Part shown: piece after piece, positions 15,235-27,987 of the stretch
Numbering within the stretch: the stretch's first letter is position 1
How the letters are laid out: the number at the start of each line of letters is the position of its first letter
Origin: Phlegmacium glaucopus
Taxonomy: Eukaryota; Basidiomycota; Agaricomycetes; Agaricales; Cortinariaceae
DNA length: 64,000 bases
Assembly: GCA_015039465.1 (NCBI GenBank)
Contig: MU130154.1
Location: forward strand, 62,001 to 126,000
Reading direction: 5' to 3'
Notes under the pieces: model-generated
The model's input: only the letters and a program-made list of their open reading frames with translations
Told to the model about the DNA's origin: nothing
Database searches by the model: none
Made by a program: the position numbers and the translations under genes

Positions 15235-17653
15235 ATGGCTCAGCCATCCGTTCATCAACTTTATCAGCGTCTGGAAACCATAGGAAAGGGAGCTTACGGC
15301 TCTGTTCACAAGGGAAAACACATACCTACAGGAAATATTGTTGCCCTCAAAATCATCAATCTTGACACTCCAGATGATGATGTTGGCGATATTCAACGAG
15401 AAGTCGCACTTTTGACCCAGCTGCGGGATGCCCCAAATATCACCAAGTATTTTGGATGCTACATGGATGGCCCTCGTGTTTGGATTGTTATGGAGTTTGC
15501 CCAGGGTGGTAGCGTGTTGTCTTTAATGAAAGCATCGAGGAACGGTTGCCTCGAGGAAAGATACGTCTCTGTAATCGTGAGGGAGGTCTTGATCGGTTTG
15601 AGTTACCTTCACAGAGTCCCAGTTATTCATCGGGACATGAAGGCTGCCAATATACTTGTCACAGCGACAGGCAAAGTTATGATATGCGACTTTGGCGTTT
15701 CGGCCCTCCTCGCCACAACATCTAGTAAACGAAACACCTTAACAGGAACTCCGTATTGGATGGCTCCAGAAGTTGTGCAAACTATCCCCGCATACGATAC
15801 CAAGGCAGATATCTGGAGCCTCGGGATTATGATTTACGAAATAATCAAGGGGACTCCACCTCATTCTAATTTGGATAAGTTTCAAGTCATGGATATAATT
15901 CCAAGAATAAAGCCTCCTCGACTTTCCGACAGTGAAGGTGGAAAAGATATGCGGGATTTCATGTCTTTCTGCTTAAAGGAATCACCGGCAGAGGTAAGTC
16001 GGTCAACGGCTGCCGCATCTCAGCGGTTCAATTGGTGACAAAAGTCAGCGTCTTCCTGCAGATGAACTTGTCAAAACGAAATGGATAAGATCCAGTTCCA
16101 AAGTTGGAGTTGCCATCCTGAAGGATCTTATTTTACGCTTGCAACAAGCCGGTCCTCGGGACAGCTTGGCGGGACCCTTGGATTGGGAAACCAACGAGTT
16201 GAACAGGTGATTTCGATGATTTAGTATCTACTAAATCTGATTACTCTACAAAGGAACAGTTCCCTGTCAGAGGACCATAATTGGGAATTCGATACTGTTC
16301 GCGGTAGTTCTTTGCCATCAGCTCAGATCGACGAGAATTTTAAGGGCTCGGATATTCAAGAGGGACTGAGTACAATCCGTGCCCATGTTCCGACCAATTT
16401 ACCGTCATCATTGCGACTACTTTTCGCGGACAGCATACCTAATCAGCAAGATGATTACCGCCCATTGCCCTCACAAGTTTTAACAACTCTCTCTGACACC
16501 CAAATTATATCTCAAATTACTGTAAGAGAGGTCGACGATGTTCCCAATTCCCTATTTCCGTCTGAGCCCATTGTCCGCACACGCGCCCGAATGCTCAACA
16601 ACGTTGGCGAAGTTGCATCGCTTTCGTCTGGCGGCTCTGGCATATTTCAAGCGGAAGGGAGCCTTGGTTCTAAGTCAGCAACAGCACAATCACCGAAGAT
16701 CATTGGTCGATCCTTTGTGGACAATGGACCAAAAGATGATGATCTCGACCTAGCCTCTCCAGCTGCTTTCCAGTTTCCTGTCCATTCTAAACAGGCCATG
16801 CCGCGTCAATCTACCTCTCGTATAACCCAAAGTCAAGTTTCACCAACGCCTCGCACCACTGTAAACCATCCAAATACCCATCAAAATGCTTTGTCTCTTG
16901 ATACATCTTCCAGGCATGATATCTCCCCTTTCGTTTCACGAACACGCTCAGCAACGACGCCGCCTCCTATGTTGAATATGGAACGTGATTTTTTGACATT
17001 GGCACACAAAACACCCAATCCTACCGATCGGACCTTGAAGCTAAACGAGCTAAATTCATCAGCAAAGCTTTTCAACTTAGGAACGCCGGGGCTAAAGGAT
17101 GTCCTCAAGGTATGGCCCTCTTTTAAGCAGCTGTGGGATTATTAAGCGCATCAAACCTCAGATTCCCTCACTCTCATCCGAACATCACCTTGGTTTAGCT
17201 GATCTACTACCCCCTTCGCCCTCTGTAGCCGTCAATGGCCAACGTCATATGGCTGGAGCTACCCACTTTCAAAAATCATCAAATTTAACATTTGAAGAAC
17301 CATCACTTCCTGAAAACGATGAATCTCCCCCACAATTTGTCTCCGCACCAAATCGTCATCGTGCGGAGTATCAAAAGGCCATACCTAATACCGCGACATC
17401 TACTGCTGGATTAAACGTTTCATCATCATTGGCAATCCATCCGCTCGACTATCCCGCACTCGTAGCTCAGGAAAACAGTCATGAAAAGGAATTAAATCGT
17501 ACGCTCAAGGGGCTAATTCAATGGCTTACGATTGTTGAAGCAGGTTTCAATTCAATCCTCGACAATGCTATTGAAGAAGAGCAGGAACTACCTCTAGACG
17601 ATTCTAATAATGCACAGCTGTATCCACACGTTAAATACGACGCTGTTTTGTAA
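15235..17653 (+). CDS. STE20/GCK-family serine/threonine protein kinase
   Basis: The kinase domain occupies about residues 10-265. Key elements are the glycine loop GKGAYGSV (17-24), the ATP-anchoring Lys in VALK (39), the catalytic HRD (132-134), DFG (152-154) and GTPYWMAPEV (171-180), which is typical of germinal-centre kinases. All catalytic residues are intact. After an intron near 16000 the domain finishes with RLPADELVKTKWI. A long Ser/Pro-rich tail with few conserved features follows, ending in VKYDAVL. The closest recognised group is fungal Nak1/Kic1/Sid1, which act in the RAM/MOR polarity and septation pathways; which one cannot be settled by eye. The gene converges on APS kinase with 41 bp between stops. 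Confidence 0.85.
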
Positions 17654-17694
17654 TTTCCGATCCAGCAGGAGTCGAAGTTGCCTATAGGCTCTAT

Positions 17695-18501
17695 TTAAAG
17701 ATATCCATGCGCTGTAAGAAATTCCGTGATTATACGAACAGCTTCGGTCACGTCAACCTCATGAGTTTTGATATGGATTTCAGGCGAATAGGGTGTCTCA
17801 TAGGGCGCAGAGATACCCGTAAAGTCTAGAAAATGTCATGAGCTTTTCATATTTCTGGTGAACGATGTGTACCGGCCTTTGATTTCGCCAGCCCTCGCCT
17901 TCTTATACAAGCCTTTCGGATCTCTGGCTTCAACAACTTCAAGCGGAGCATCGATAAAGACTTCGATGAAGGGTAATGACGCTATGTCGTGAAGTTTTCT
18001 TGCAAGGTCTCTATCAGCTCGGTATGGAGATATGAAAGCTGTGATTGCAATGCAGGAAGCATCCGCGAGCAATTTTGATACCTTGACAAAGTCCTGAATC
18101 GAAGATTGTGGGGTGCTGATAGAGGGATAGCATACCTCGCCAATTCTTCTAATATTTTCGTTCCGAGACTTTTCATCAAAACCAAGATCTTTATTCAGTC
18201 CAAATCTGACGTTGTCACCGTCAAGTCGATAAGCAAATTTGTGTAGATGCAGAAGGTGTTGCTCCAGAGCACACGCGATAGTCGACTAGCCAGGTTTCAA
18301 TGATCAAGGAGATCTAGTATATCATGTATCCTCACCTTTCCACTGGCACTGAGACCGGTCAACCAGATCGTCGCGCCCTTTTGACTCAACAGTTGAGCAC
18401 GTTCAGAACTGGTTACAGATCCTTAACTCAGGTTTGTCAAAATATTCCGCAGACATTGCGATACTTTACGGACCTGGATGAAGGGATATATTGGTTGCCA
18501 T
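17695..18501 (-). CDS. MET14: Adenylyl-sulfate (APS) kinase
   Basis: Phosphorylates adenosine 5'-phosphosulfate to PAPS in sulfate assimilation. The first exon encodes only [10 protein letters not shown], and the second resumes [19 protein letters not shown]. The P-loop GLSASGKS is intact, followed by [17 protein letters not shown], then [37 protein letters not shown] and the C-terminal [15 protein letters not shown], all diagnostic. The protein ends [10 protein letters not shown]. The length of roughly 200 aa fits the monofunctional fungal enzyme. The first intron has an unusual donor (GTCCGT), chosen because it is the only one that keeps frame. Other introns are short and ordinary. Confidence 0.93.
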
Positions 18502-18611
18502 AGTAAATATTTAAGTAGTTGTTGACAAAGGGAAAAACCTGCCCTTTGGTTATTCATTGTACATGGTGGATGGTGAGAGATGGCGCGACATTGTCACGTG
18601 TATAGAAGCAA

Positions 18612-20332
18612 CTATGGATTACTACTAGTAATGCCCCCTGTCCTAATGTATTCCTGAGTCTCTTCATCCAGACCCATGGGCAATCCAGCCCCTTCTGGCT
18701 CCTTGGTGAACGGCCTATCCATCTTGAGATTAGGCATGCTGTACCCACATTCCCGCATCTCCTCCAACGCTATGCGCATGCGACTGTCATCCATTGAGTG
18801 ACATTTCAGAACCAAAGCCTCATAGACAGTCTGAGGTGGCATAAATTCTGCTGCCTTCATCTCTTCCAGGTAGAAAAATGCATCTTCATAGACTTCTTGA
18901 GTAAGGCATAGTTGTATCATCTTTTCGTAAGTTTCTTTATTCGGTGGGACCTTCATCTCCTTCATGTCAGCCAGGAGCAAGTCCCCAAGTTGTCGATGTT
19001 GCGCGGTAATACAACCATCCAAGAGCAAATTGAAAATGGCCACATTCGGTTCCAGGTTATAGTCGGCAAAGGACTTGTAGACCCCTACGGCCCGTTGTAG
19101 ATCCCCCAGCAATACGGAGGCTTGGATGATAACCTTTAATGCATCGATATCAACACCACTTTTCGATTCGTGTATCTCGTCAAGGATGGCCCAAGCGGAG
19201 TCAAGTGATTCAACATCGACCTTGACGCAATCAAGTATAGGGACCGACGTGCCAGGTAGCGGCAAGATTTCGTTCGTCCGCATGATGTGGAGTGTGATTA
19301 GTGCTTCCTTCAGTTGATTGTTACGACAAAAGGCTTCGATCAGAGCCGCGAAATGATATTCCTCCCACGCAATTCCTGAGAGTTTGAGCACGCGAAGGAC
19401 GTCAGTAGCGATGTCCGGGACGCCATGACGGGCAGCAGCATTAAGGACAGACATGCAAACACCCTCATTTGGAACGATATCCAGGTCATTAACAGCAATT
19501 GTCCAGCATGTAGAAACGCCGTCCATCTACGTGATAATAAGTATTGTGAGAAGAGATTGGCGATGGACAAGCTCACATAAAAATTTTGAGCAGCAGAGTA
19601 AAGACAAGCAACCCAAGCGGCATCTCCCAGTCGTCTATGAGAAATGTCTTCGAAATAAGTGGCAAGGTCAAGTGCAAGTCGAGGATATCCGCTTTCTGCA
19701 GCTAATATGATGACGGCCTGCACAGCGGACAGTTCTGGAACAATGTTTTGAGATTTCATGGCAAATAGATACTGAATCGCCATTTCAAGGTTTCCATCGA
19801 GAACGAAGGCACTGATGATGAACGTATATATGGGTGCATTGGGCTTGATTGAGAGCTGCTTCATTTTGTCCCATGCATGCCAAAAATACTGAGAGGGACG
19901 TCGACGTTGTGCCTAGAATACCCGTCAAAGAGAAACTTGAAAATGAAAGGGAGTTATAATTACATCCATAAGATGAGTAAAGGTTGTAGTTGTTGGTTGA
20001 ATACCGACGAGCAACATGTCATCTAAAACAGCCCAGGAGAGTAATGCATTGGCATCTTGAGCAACAGCACTCATGAGAGCATTGTACGTCGATATATCTG
20101 GCGCTATGCCAACTGCCTTCATTTTGGCGGCAATTTGAAAGCAAGTACGAAAATTTCCTGAATTTGCAGCGGCCATGATTTGCATTGTAAGGTTAGTATG
20201 GGTTGGAGGTTGTATCAAAGTGTTAGACTGAGAATCATGTAAAGCGGGGAGGATATTTGAAGAACCATGTTGGACAGTCGATAGCCAGCGGGACCTACGA
20301 TTGATAGCGCGAACAATTTGTCGAGGGAACAT
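18612..20332 (-). CDS. Mitochondrial pentatricopeptide repeat (PPR) protein
   Basis: Three exons, roughly 20332-19960, 19913-19577 and 19526-18612, encode about 550 aa. The N terminus MFPRQIVRAINRRSRWLSTV is Arg-rich and free of acidic residues, a good mitochondrial presequence. Degenerate ~35-residue PPR units follow, such as GIAPDISTYNALMSAV, IKPNAPIYTFIISAFV, LEPNVAIFNLLLDGCI and VPPNKETYEKMIQLCL. Such proteins bind organellar RNA and act in its processing, stability or translation; the specific target cannot be read from sequence. ATG 20332 is preferred because the frame upstream has no earlier ATG. The C-terminal tail after the last repeat is unlike a known catalytic domain. Confidence 0.8.
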
Positions 20333-20411
20333 GACAAGCAAGAATATAAATCATTAGATTATGTAATACGCGTCCAGTCGCGTTCATTGTTCAACCACCA
20401 CCACCACCACC

Positions 20412-22749
20412 ATGGTAACTCCTTTACTTTCTCGAAACATATAGCTTTATATCTCATAGTTGTCCAAGTTCTATTCAGAAACAATTCTATCTCGCCGTGG
20501 TCCTTTGGGCAAAGTATGGCTAGCCGCCCACATGGAACGCAAGCTCTCCAAAACTCAGACACTTCAGACTGATATTGAGCAGTCTGTCGGTCAGTCTACC
20601 ACCCTCATATCCTTTAACACTCTCATGATATCATCTACCAGATGCCATTATGGGTCAAGAGATTGAGCTCATGGCTCTCCGTCTCAGCGGTCAATTACTC
20701 TTAGGCGTCGTCCGTATCTATAGCCGCAAAGCTAAATACCTATTGGACGACTGTAATGAAGCGTTGCTAAAAATCAAAATGGCAAATTTCAAAGGCATCC
20801 CACTCACTTTACCTACGTTCTAACTTTTACCCTAGGCCTTTCGCCCAGGTGTCGTCGACTTAACAGAGGATCAGTTGACTGTACAGACAACGTCTATCAC
20901 GCTTCAGCCAAATGGGGTGGGTATTGACTTGCTGTTACCAGACGTAACTTGGTAAGCTCTCTCAGCTTGCTCCTCTCCCCAAAAGTTCTCACTTAGCGAA
21001 GGGACATGGACTTCGAGGATAGACCACTTCAACGCCAAGGGCATCATCAGGCTCATGTTGACGATATTACCCTCCGTACTGCTGATGACTTTCATCCTTT
21101 TGATGTCAATAATCCTTTCGACGTTGGCCCATCTGATGGCATAGAGTCCGGAGACTTCAATGAACTGGATATTGGTATAGACTGGGGCGGTGGCGAAGAG
21201 CCAAATGGGATCGACGCGAACGATAAGTCAGACATGATAAGCTTGGACGAAAGTGTTGGTGTTGGACGTGATGCCGGTCAACACCGGGACTCGCTTGGTG
21301 CAGAATTGCTAGCCAGGCATGACATGCTCTTGGATCCAGACTTATTATCCCATGCAAGCAAAAGCAGAGAAAATTCTGAGCAGCCTTTTGATACGGCCAT
21401 GGATGTTGATTTGAATTTGGGTATTGGATTTGATGATATGCTACTAGACGTCATGGAAAATACACCAGGGCAGACTCGGTCATCGTCGCGTGCTTGTGAG
21501 TCTCTCCCTGTCTGATTCTGGACCCTTTCTTAAGACAATTCCAGCTTCGCCTTTGACGGAACTTCCTGCTACCCCTCCGCCTCAGGCTATTGACATCACA
21601 ATGCCTCCGGACGCACAAATGAATAGGTCGAAGAAGAAACATAAAGATAGGAAACAAATTATTGATTCAGTCATCGAAATTCAAAATGCGCTTCCAGCCA
21701 ACATGAATCGTCGCGGGGCCGCAGCAGCTAACCCTCTCAACACGGATATCAGTAGTATTACCACCGAACAGCACTTTTTACCTCGATCGTCCATTGTGAT
21801 ACGCCTGCTCGAAATCCGTGACGACCCTCTTTCGCATTTTTTGCCTATACAAGTCACTGCAAAAGGCACTTTTTTCTCTGCTGCTCCTCCAGGTTTAACG
21901 CCAGAATTATCGGAACTCTTTATGCACCCTGTTCAAGGCACTACGGCACAAAAAAGGAAGGCATCATCTCCAAGCTCCAGTCCCGCCAAACGTCTTCGCC
22001 AAGACGTTGAGCAAGCGCGTCGAGCGGGTACCTTGCCGCCTAGCCCTATGCTGGAGGATATCCAGTTGGATAGGAAGTCACCAGGCATCGATGCAGGATT
22101 TGAGTTTCCCGAACCATCAGCTGTAATAGACGAGTTTGAATTGGAGGTTCCAATGGGGCTTGATATGGATAGTGAGAGGGCCAGGTCGGTAGCCACTGAC
22201 AGGAGCCGCCTGTCATCGTTAGCCCCAGATGCCGTCAGCTATGGCGACTCGACATGTCCCATCTCAATCTTCGACGTTCGGCAGCCCACACAACCAAGCC
22301 AGCCAGCCGATGTAGATCAGGAGCAGCCCGATATCGCCGAGCACGATAAGCATGGTTATAGTAAAAACACTATGAAGGCCTTGGGGCTGATAAGGAAGGA
22401 GTTGCAGCCTGGTTTAGAAGAGGAAGCTAAGCAGGAAATGCTCAGCTTCACGAAGATGTCTCATAAGGTAAGTTTTTATGGTCGTTATGGGTTGTGTATC
22501 TAGTCTCAAACCTTGTCTTAGGCTTCCCGACGTGCAGCCGCGTCTTTTTTCTTCGAGTTGCTCGTCCTCGGCACGCGAGACTGCCTTCAACTTTCTCAAT
22601 CAGCACCATTTGCGAATATCGAAGTTTCTGCTAAGCCTCGTCTCTGGCAGCATCAACAAGTCAACAATGAGGTTGTGCAAGACGATGGACATTTCACCCC
22701 ATCTCGAAACCCGTCTGTAGCAAGATCCTTATCCGCGCTTGCTGCTTAG
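20412..22749 (+). CDS. RAD21: Cohesin kleisin subunit Rad21/Scc1
   Basis: The kleisin closes the Smc1-Smc3 cohesin ring and is cut by separase at anaphase. The first coding exon appears to be the ATG alone (20412-20414); a 45-nt intron follows and the second exon starts [20 protein letters not shown]. The next intron restores [20 protein letters not shown], then [20 protein letters not shown]: the N-terminal Smc3-binding domain. The middle is acidic and Ser-rich. The end, [20 protein letters not shown] followed by [19 protein letters not shown], is the C-terminal winged helix that binds the Smc1 head. A meiotic paralogue (Rec8) is the alternative, but the N-terminal block is typical of Rad21. 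Confidence 0.92.
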
Positions 22750-23407
22750 ATTAAGATTTTAAGGTTCGAGGATTATGTACCAAACCATCTCTATTGTTTT
22801 ATTCATTACTATGTATCTGGAATCTTGAATTATATGTATCTTTGTTGGGTGAATCATGACCTTGAAGAAACATAGCATGTCTTAGAGGTCCCAGTAGCTT
22901 ATTACATTCTTCATGTCATAATCCAGCATTCAAAGTCAAGGTGTAACGTCATATATCATTCATGCCATGATCGTAAGTACAACGCAGAACGGGGGTATGG
23001 ATGCAATGCAGATATAAGGAAGGGGAGGTATCAAGAGCAGGACGGCGTTGTTCAATTCGACGTCACTAGGATTCGGTGTGGCATCCGCAATGTCAATAGT
23101 AACGAAAAATGCTGGGGGGAAATCGAAACTGACTGCATTAGTTATGAATGTAAGGAAAAAAACAAGACGTCCAATGGAAAATCGTACACATAAACCTGCC
23201 ATGCACCCAAGACGCAGAACATGGGATTTGGTTGCAAGGGTATTTTGTAATGTTTGTGCGTAGGAAAGAGCAATGGAGAAAAGAGCTGCATGCCCTGATA
23301 GGAGGGAAGATGGATGACGGATGGATGCGGTGGATATCTGGGGAAGGAAAGTGATAACCTGACAACGGGATGACTGAAGGAGGGGAAGCAGTCTGGAATC
23401 GTCAATT
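22750..23407. other. Convergent intergenic region, no gene recognised
   Basis: This 658-bp stretch lies between the Rad21 stop and the stop of the convergent phosphatase gene. It probably holds both 3'UTRs. Short open frames on both strands have no recognisable protein features. I see no RNA gene or repeat. Confidence 0.5.
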
Positions 23408-24686
23408 TTATCGAGCGCCGTCCAATATACCCCGGACGTCCTGGACCGTGCTCAAATCCGCCAGGAAAGGCACCAAATCTGTCAACTCGGTATCATGGGG
23501 GTCGTTAAACCACGAGGAAACAGGGACGGCATTGTTTGGATGGAAGATATAAGATGCAGGGGAGTTGTCTAATATAATTGTATCTGCGATTGGTCGGCCC
23601 AACTGTGACAGATCCTACGGATGGGATAAGACAAGGGTAATAGACTTGAGAGAAAGATTGTGACCTACCTTGACGTAGTTCCCTTTGTGATTATAACAAC
23701 TCTCTCGGAAAAGGCGATGTGAAACCACCTGATGTATATCGAGCTTGTCAAGAACCGGATCAGCGTACTAAATAATATTGAGTATAATGAGCGGGATGTA
23801 ATAGAAAAATAAATTATTAACCTTGCTTAAACTTGCAGTAAAGACAACAACTTCGTAAATTTCCCCCATCTTCTTGAGAAAGTTGTCTACCCCAGGCCGT
23901 TTAATAACGTAAACGTTGTGCCAATGATACTCGATTTCCACCGGGACGACATAATCTGCCTGAGATATAGACTAAAAAAGGGTGAGAAGGAGAGGTGAGA
24001 ATGCAGCCAGCGACCAAGTCGAGAGTTCTCAAGACAGACCTTGAAACTGCTATGGACCAAAGTTTCATCGAGATCAAGTACAAGGCATTTCCGACCTGCG
24101 TGATGCGGGGATATGGGCGGAAGAAGAGGTTTTGGGGTACCGTCCTGTGAATGGGGTAAATAGATGACGACGCAAGTTGATGAGGACGGGGACTCACTGG
24201 ACCTGTTGGAATGCCAGCACCACCATTCAAGATAAGTCTGTCCTCATCATCCTCTTGTTCGTCAAGGTCTTCTTCCGTATAGCTGGTTCCCTCAGATTCA
24301 TCTCCGTCACCATTGGCAAGAATGGGGGATGGCTGTGATTTTTCTGTTGTTGGTGAGTCACCTTTTGAGCCAGGAGGTTGAACAGCTCCTGAAGTCATGC
24401 CAGCAGTTTCATCCTGGGGTAATAGAGTAGTGGGAGTGGGAACGACTTGGTCGGTATTTTCTGAAAGTGGAGGAGTAGGAGGACGAGAGGACGAGGAAGT
24501 TAGGAGGGTGAGGTTAGCGGGCAGTGGAAGAGGATCCTCAATTGGTTTTGAGTCTAATTTTTCATGGAGAGGAGGAGACTTTGAAATTTGAGTCGAGTCT
24601 AGTTCTACTGTGTTGGATGTAGAAACACAAGGGACGAGGAGGTGAAATATTCTTGAAAAGAAGGAAGGAGTAGGAGGAGAGGTCAT
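23408..24686 (-). CDS. PSR1/NIF-type FCP1-homology (HAD) phosphatase
   Basis: Small C-terminal-domain-type phosphatase related to yeast Psr1/Psr2 and Nem1. The first ~165 residues are low-complexity Ser/Pro/Thr and acidic, then the catalytic block [17 protein letters not shown] appears with the DXDXT nucleophile motif intact. Later exons read [56 protein letters not shown] and [20 protein letters not shown], all standard for the family. An in-frame ATG exists at 24749, but using it would put the CACGTG element at 24732 inside the gene, so ATG 24686 is preferred. In yeast these enzymes are anchored at the plasma membrane through N-terminal Cys residues; here a Cys at about residue 17 is the only early one. 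Confidence 0.85.
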
Positions 24687-24777
24687 TTTAGACGCGTCCA
24701 CAGGAGGAACAGAAGTAAAAAGGCAGTAGCGCACGTGATACAACTCCATCCTTCAATTCAACATTGACTATCGGCAT

Positions 24778-26964
24778 ATGTTTCAAAAAGGTCCTCGCTT
24801 TGAACAACTCAAAGGTAAAATAAAATTATTCAACTCGTTCTATCTAACATAAAAACAGTTCCAGACGTACCAGGTCCAGGGTCTTACAATACAAACCAAG
24901 GTATTCACTCCACACATCCTAGCCTAATCATACTGATTTGCTTTTTAGACACCGTTGAAAACTACAAGCGTGGTGCCTTTTTGGAGAAAACAGACCGTTT
25001 TGTAAAGGATCCATGTCCATCATCTTCAGCCGCTTTGTATCTCATTTACTCATTCCCTCCCTTGAACAGTGCCACAAAGTGCAGAACGATATGCAGCTCT
25101 TCAAAAGAAGGTTGAAGATCTTGAGAAACTCCATCTTCAAGAAAAGAAATCAGTCAGTTCCTCTCTTCCACCCGATCGTGCATTAAATTCTTCTTCCAGC
25201 ACAACGCACAACTAGAACGCCTCAAGCAAGATATCGCTCATTCCCGTTCTCAAGCTGCAGAACACTCAGAACAAGCCGAGAAACAAGGAAAGCACAATAC
25301 CGCTCTCGAAGCTATCATTCATGACCTTAAGAAAAACTCCGCCTCGGATCAAGCTGACCTGAAAGATTCACGGCACAAGCTAAGGCTCTTGGAAGCCGAA
25401 CGTGATAGATTTCTTTCCAAGCAACCCGAACTCGTCGAAATCAAAAAGTCCCTCTCTACACTAGAATCTAAGCGAAAAGACGAACTGAAAGAACGCGACC
25501 GTCGCATAGCTGACTTGGAAAAACAGCTGCTGTCAACTACAAAAGCCAAGGACCTCCTCGAAACCAGATTTCTTGATTTAAAACGAATATCGGAACAACA
25601 ATTGTCATCAACCCGCACGGAGATGGAGACACTTCTCGAGCAGGCCCGCTCTGAATCCCGTCTCGCAAAAGAAGAAACCCAGAACCTAAAGACAACAACC
25701 ACAAATCGCGAAGAGCACGTCGTTAGGCAGCTCGAAGACCATCGTCGTCTGCTGGATCGTGTTGTCCGTGAATATGCATATCTGGCATCACGGTCTGTCT
25801 CTTCAACAGACTATCACCTCCTGAAGCAAACCCATTTTGTGCTGCAACTTCGTCAACTGCGCCTCGAACGCAAACTGCTTAATGCGGAGGGCCAAGTCGT
25901 TGAGCTGACCCATCTCATTAGGCAAGCAAAGGAAGAAAATCTTCAGCTAAGTCGAGCACTCTCTGATGCACTTGACGAAATTTCAATTCTCCGAACTGCC
26001 ACATCTGCGCATGACAACATCCCCGTCGTTATTGATGATACAAACGCAGTCCTTGATAGTATTCACAACAACATCGTTACGGAACTTGTTACACTTGCGA
26101 AAACCGATGCATCCACGCACGAACTATTGGTTAATTATTATCAGTCTCAGTGTGCTGACCTCTGCCTGGCGTTTTCAGTCATGGACAAGGAACTTGAGGA
26201 AATCCAAGTAACCGCTGGACGACATGCAATTGATCTTGCAAGTGCCCTGACTTGCAACGAATCCATTACTTCTCGGCTAGAATCCTTACAGAAAGAGTAT
26301 GCTACCCAAGAAGAAGAGGCGAAACTTGCATTGGCAACTATAAATGGCTTCAAAACGTCCACGGTGTCCCTAGAAGCCAAGGTTGTAGAAATGCAACAAA
26401 AGCTTGATAATGGCGACTCGATCCATGCAAATAATTTGAAGAAAGAGAAGGATACAATACAACGGCTAAACACGACCATACAGAAGAGCCGGATGGCAGA
26501 AGAAGCGTTAAGAGAAGAAATTGATGAGTGAGTGGGTTCTCTTTTACCTTGCAGATATCTGATTGCCCCGAAGACTGACAGCAGCGCTAACAAACGCTGA
26601 GTGCTATCAAGAAGCGTATTATTCCCTATCTAATGAAATAGGGTCGCTTTTGACGCGCAATCAAATTGCGGAGGAAGAGGTTAATCGTATTAGCCAATTC
26701 AACGCGGAAATATTGGGACATAACAATCCTGCCCAGAGAATTATGTATGTGGATCGAATACGCAGAGAATTAGCTGAAGCGAAGCAGGTGAGTTCCTTTG
26801 AACTGACGCTGTGCGTGTCAATGGACTGACTTGTGTAGGAAATTGCGGTGCTGACACACGAACAAGAGAATATCGTTGCTCATAATAACGATCTTGAACA
26901 TGAGCTGGATATGTATAAGTCTGTCAGAGTAACGAACATAACGCGAGTTGGTCGAATAATTTAG
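24778..26964 (+). CDS. HMMR/RHAMM-like coiled-coil protein
   Basis: About 650 aa in several exons. The start MFQKGPRFEQLK leads after a short intron to VPDVPGPGSYNTNQ, a PGPGxY motif like that at the N terminus of animal HMMR. The central part is an almost continuous Glu/Lys/Leu coiled coil. The C-terminal exons include EILGHNNPAQRIMYVDRI, matching the LGHxNxxQKI-type block of the HMMR C-terminal domain, which in animals targets centrosomes and spindle poles. The protein ends TRVGRII. Homology to HMMR is inferred from both ends agreeing; coiled coil alone would not be evidence. A fungal spindle or microtubule role is plausible but untested. Confidence 0.7.
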
Positions 26965-27003
26965 ATTATAATGTACATCACGTGATTATCAGCACCTTCC
27001 GTC

Positions 27004-27987
27004 ATGCCTCCTCGCAAGCACTGTAAGCCTTTGACGACTTTTAACCGCAATAACATATATTCTAATATAACCATTCAGTGAATGTCACCCAGCTATACCT
27101 TGTTGTCTTCAACGTTATTTCTGCACTGGGTTGGGCATACGTCCTCATTCTCACTCTCGTTCACTTGTTCAATCTAGACGGCAAACTCAACATTGCGCCT
27201 ACTCCCAACACCGCATCCTCGCTCTTATCGCGTTTATTTTCAACCATATCTCTTCCAAAAATATTCAAGCCCGTAACAACTGAATCTCAGCTTCCGTCTT
27301 ATTTACAGCCTCTCTACCAAAGAGCCACCACCCTCTTTTACCGTGTTGGCGCACACACTGCCTTGGTGCAAACGTTTGCTGTACTAGAAATATTCCATGT
27401 CTTGTTTGGCTGGGTGAGAAGTCCACTACAAACTACCGTGATGCAGGTGTCAAGTAGACTTTTCTTGGTTTGGGGGATAACTGAACAGTTCCCAGAGGTA
27501 CCCAAAAATTCTCTGTGTATCCCATCTCCTCAGCTAATGTTTCAAACGCAGGTTTGCAGTAACCCGTTATATGCCAGTATGGTCCTTTCTTGGGCGATAA
27601 CGGAAGTCATTCGATACTCGTTTTATGCCTGCAGCTTGGTTAGAACGACCCCATTCGCCCTCTTGTACTTGCGATACACGACGTTTTACATTCTGTATCC
27701 TACTGGCGCCTCTTCTGAAGCTTTCCTTATCTACGCAACTCTTCCTGCCTCCTCTCCCTTTCCAGGAGGGTGGCAGTCATGGTTGCTGCAAGGCATGTGG
27801 AAACCAACCGATTACATTCGCGCAGGTCTCTTCATTATCTGGTGGCCAGGTAATTGTACACATTGACTTGATTACAACGCTTTCTAATCACTTCAACTCA
27901 GGCCTGTATGCCATGTACACATACATGATTGCTCAAAGACGGAAAGTACTTGGACTTGGGACCAAAAAAGTTATTAAAACTCAATGA
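27004..27987 (+). CDS. PHS1: Very-long-chain (3R)-3-hydroxyacyl-CoA dehydratase
   Basis: Third step of the ER fatty-acid elongation cycle, removing water from 3-hydroxyacyl-CoA. The first exon encodes only MPPRKH; the next begins NVTQLYLVVFNVISALGWAY. Several hydrophobic membrane segments are visible. The conserved core EVIRYSFYACSL, LRYTTFYILYPTGASSEAFL contains the Tyr and the Glu seven residues later that form the active site in yeast Phs1 (Tyr149/Glu156). The protein ends in a basic KKVIKTQ, which could act as an ER-retention-like lysine signal. The length (~290 aa) is somewhat longer than the yeast protein because of a Ser/Pro-rich luminal or loop insert near residues 40-75. A CACGTGA element lies 20 bp before the ATG. 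Confidence 0.92.

Noticed and set aside
22960..23202. 80-aa hydrophobic minus-strand frame between Rad21 and the phosphatase
   Set aside because: It could look like a membrane protein, but no start context, introns or conserved pattern support it, and it falls in expected 3'UTR.
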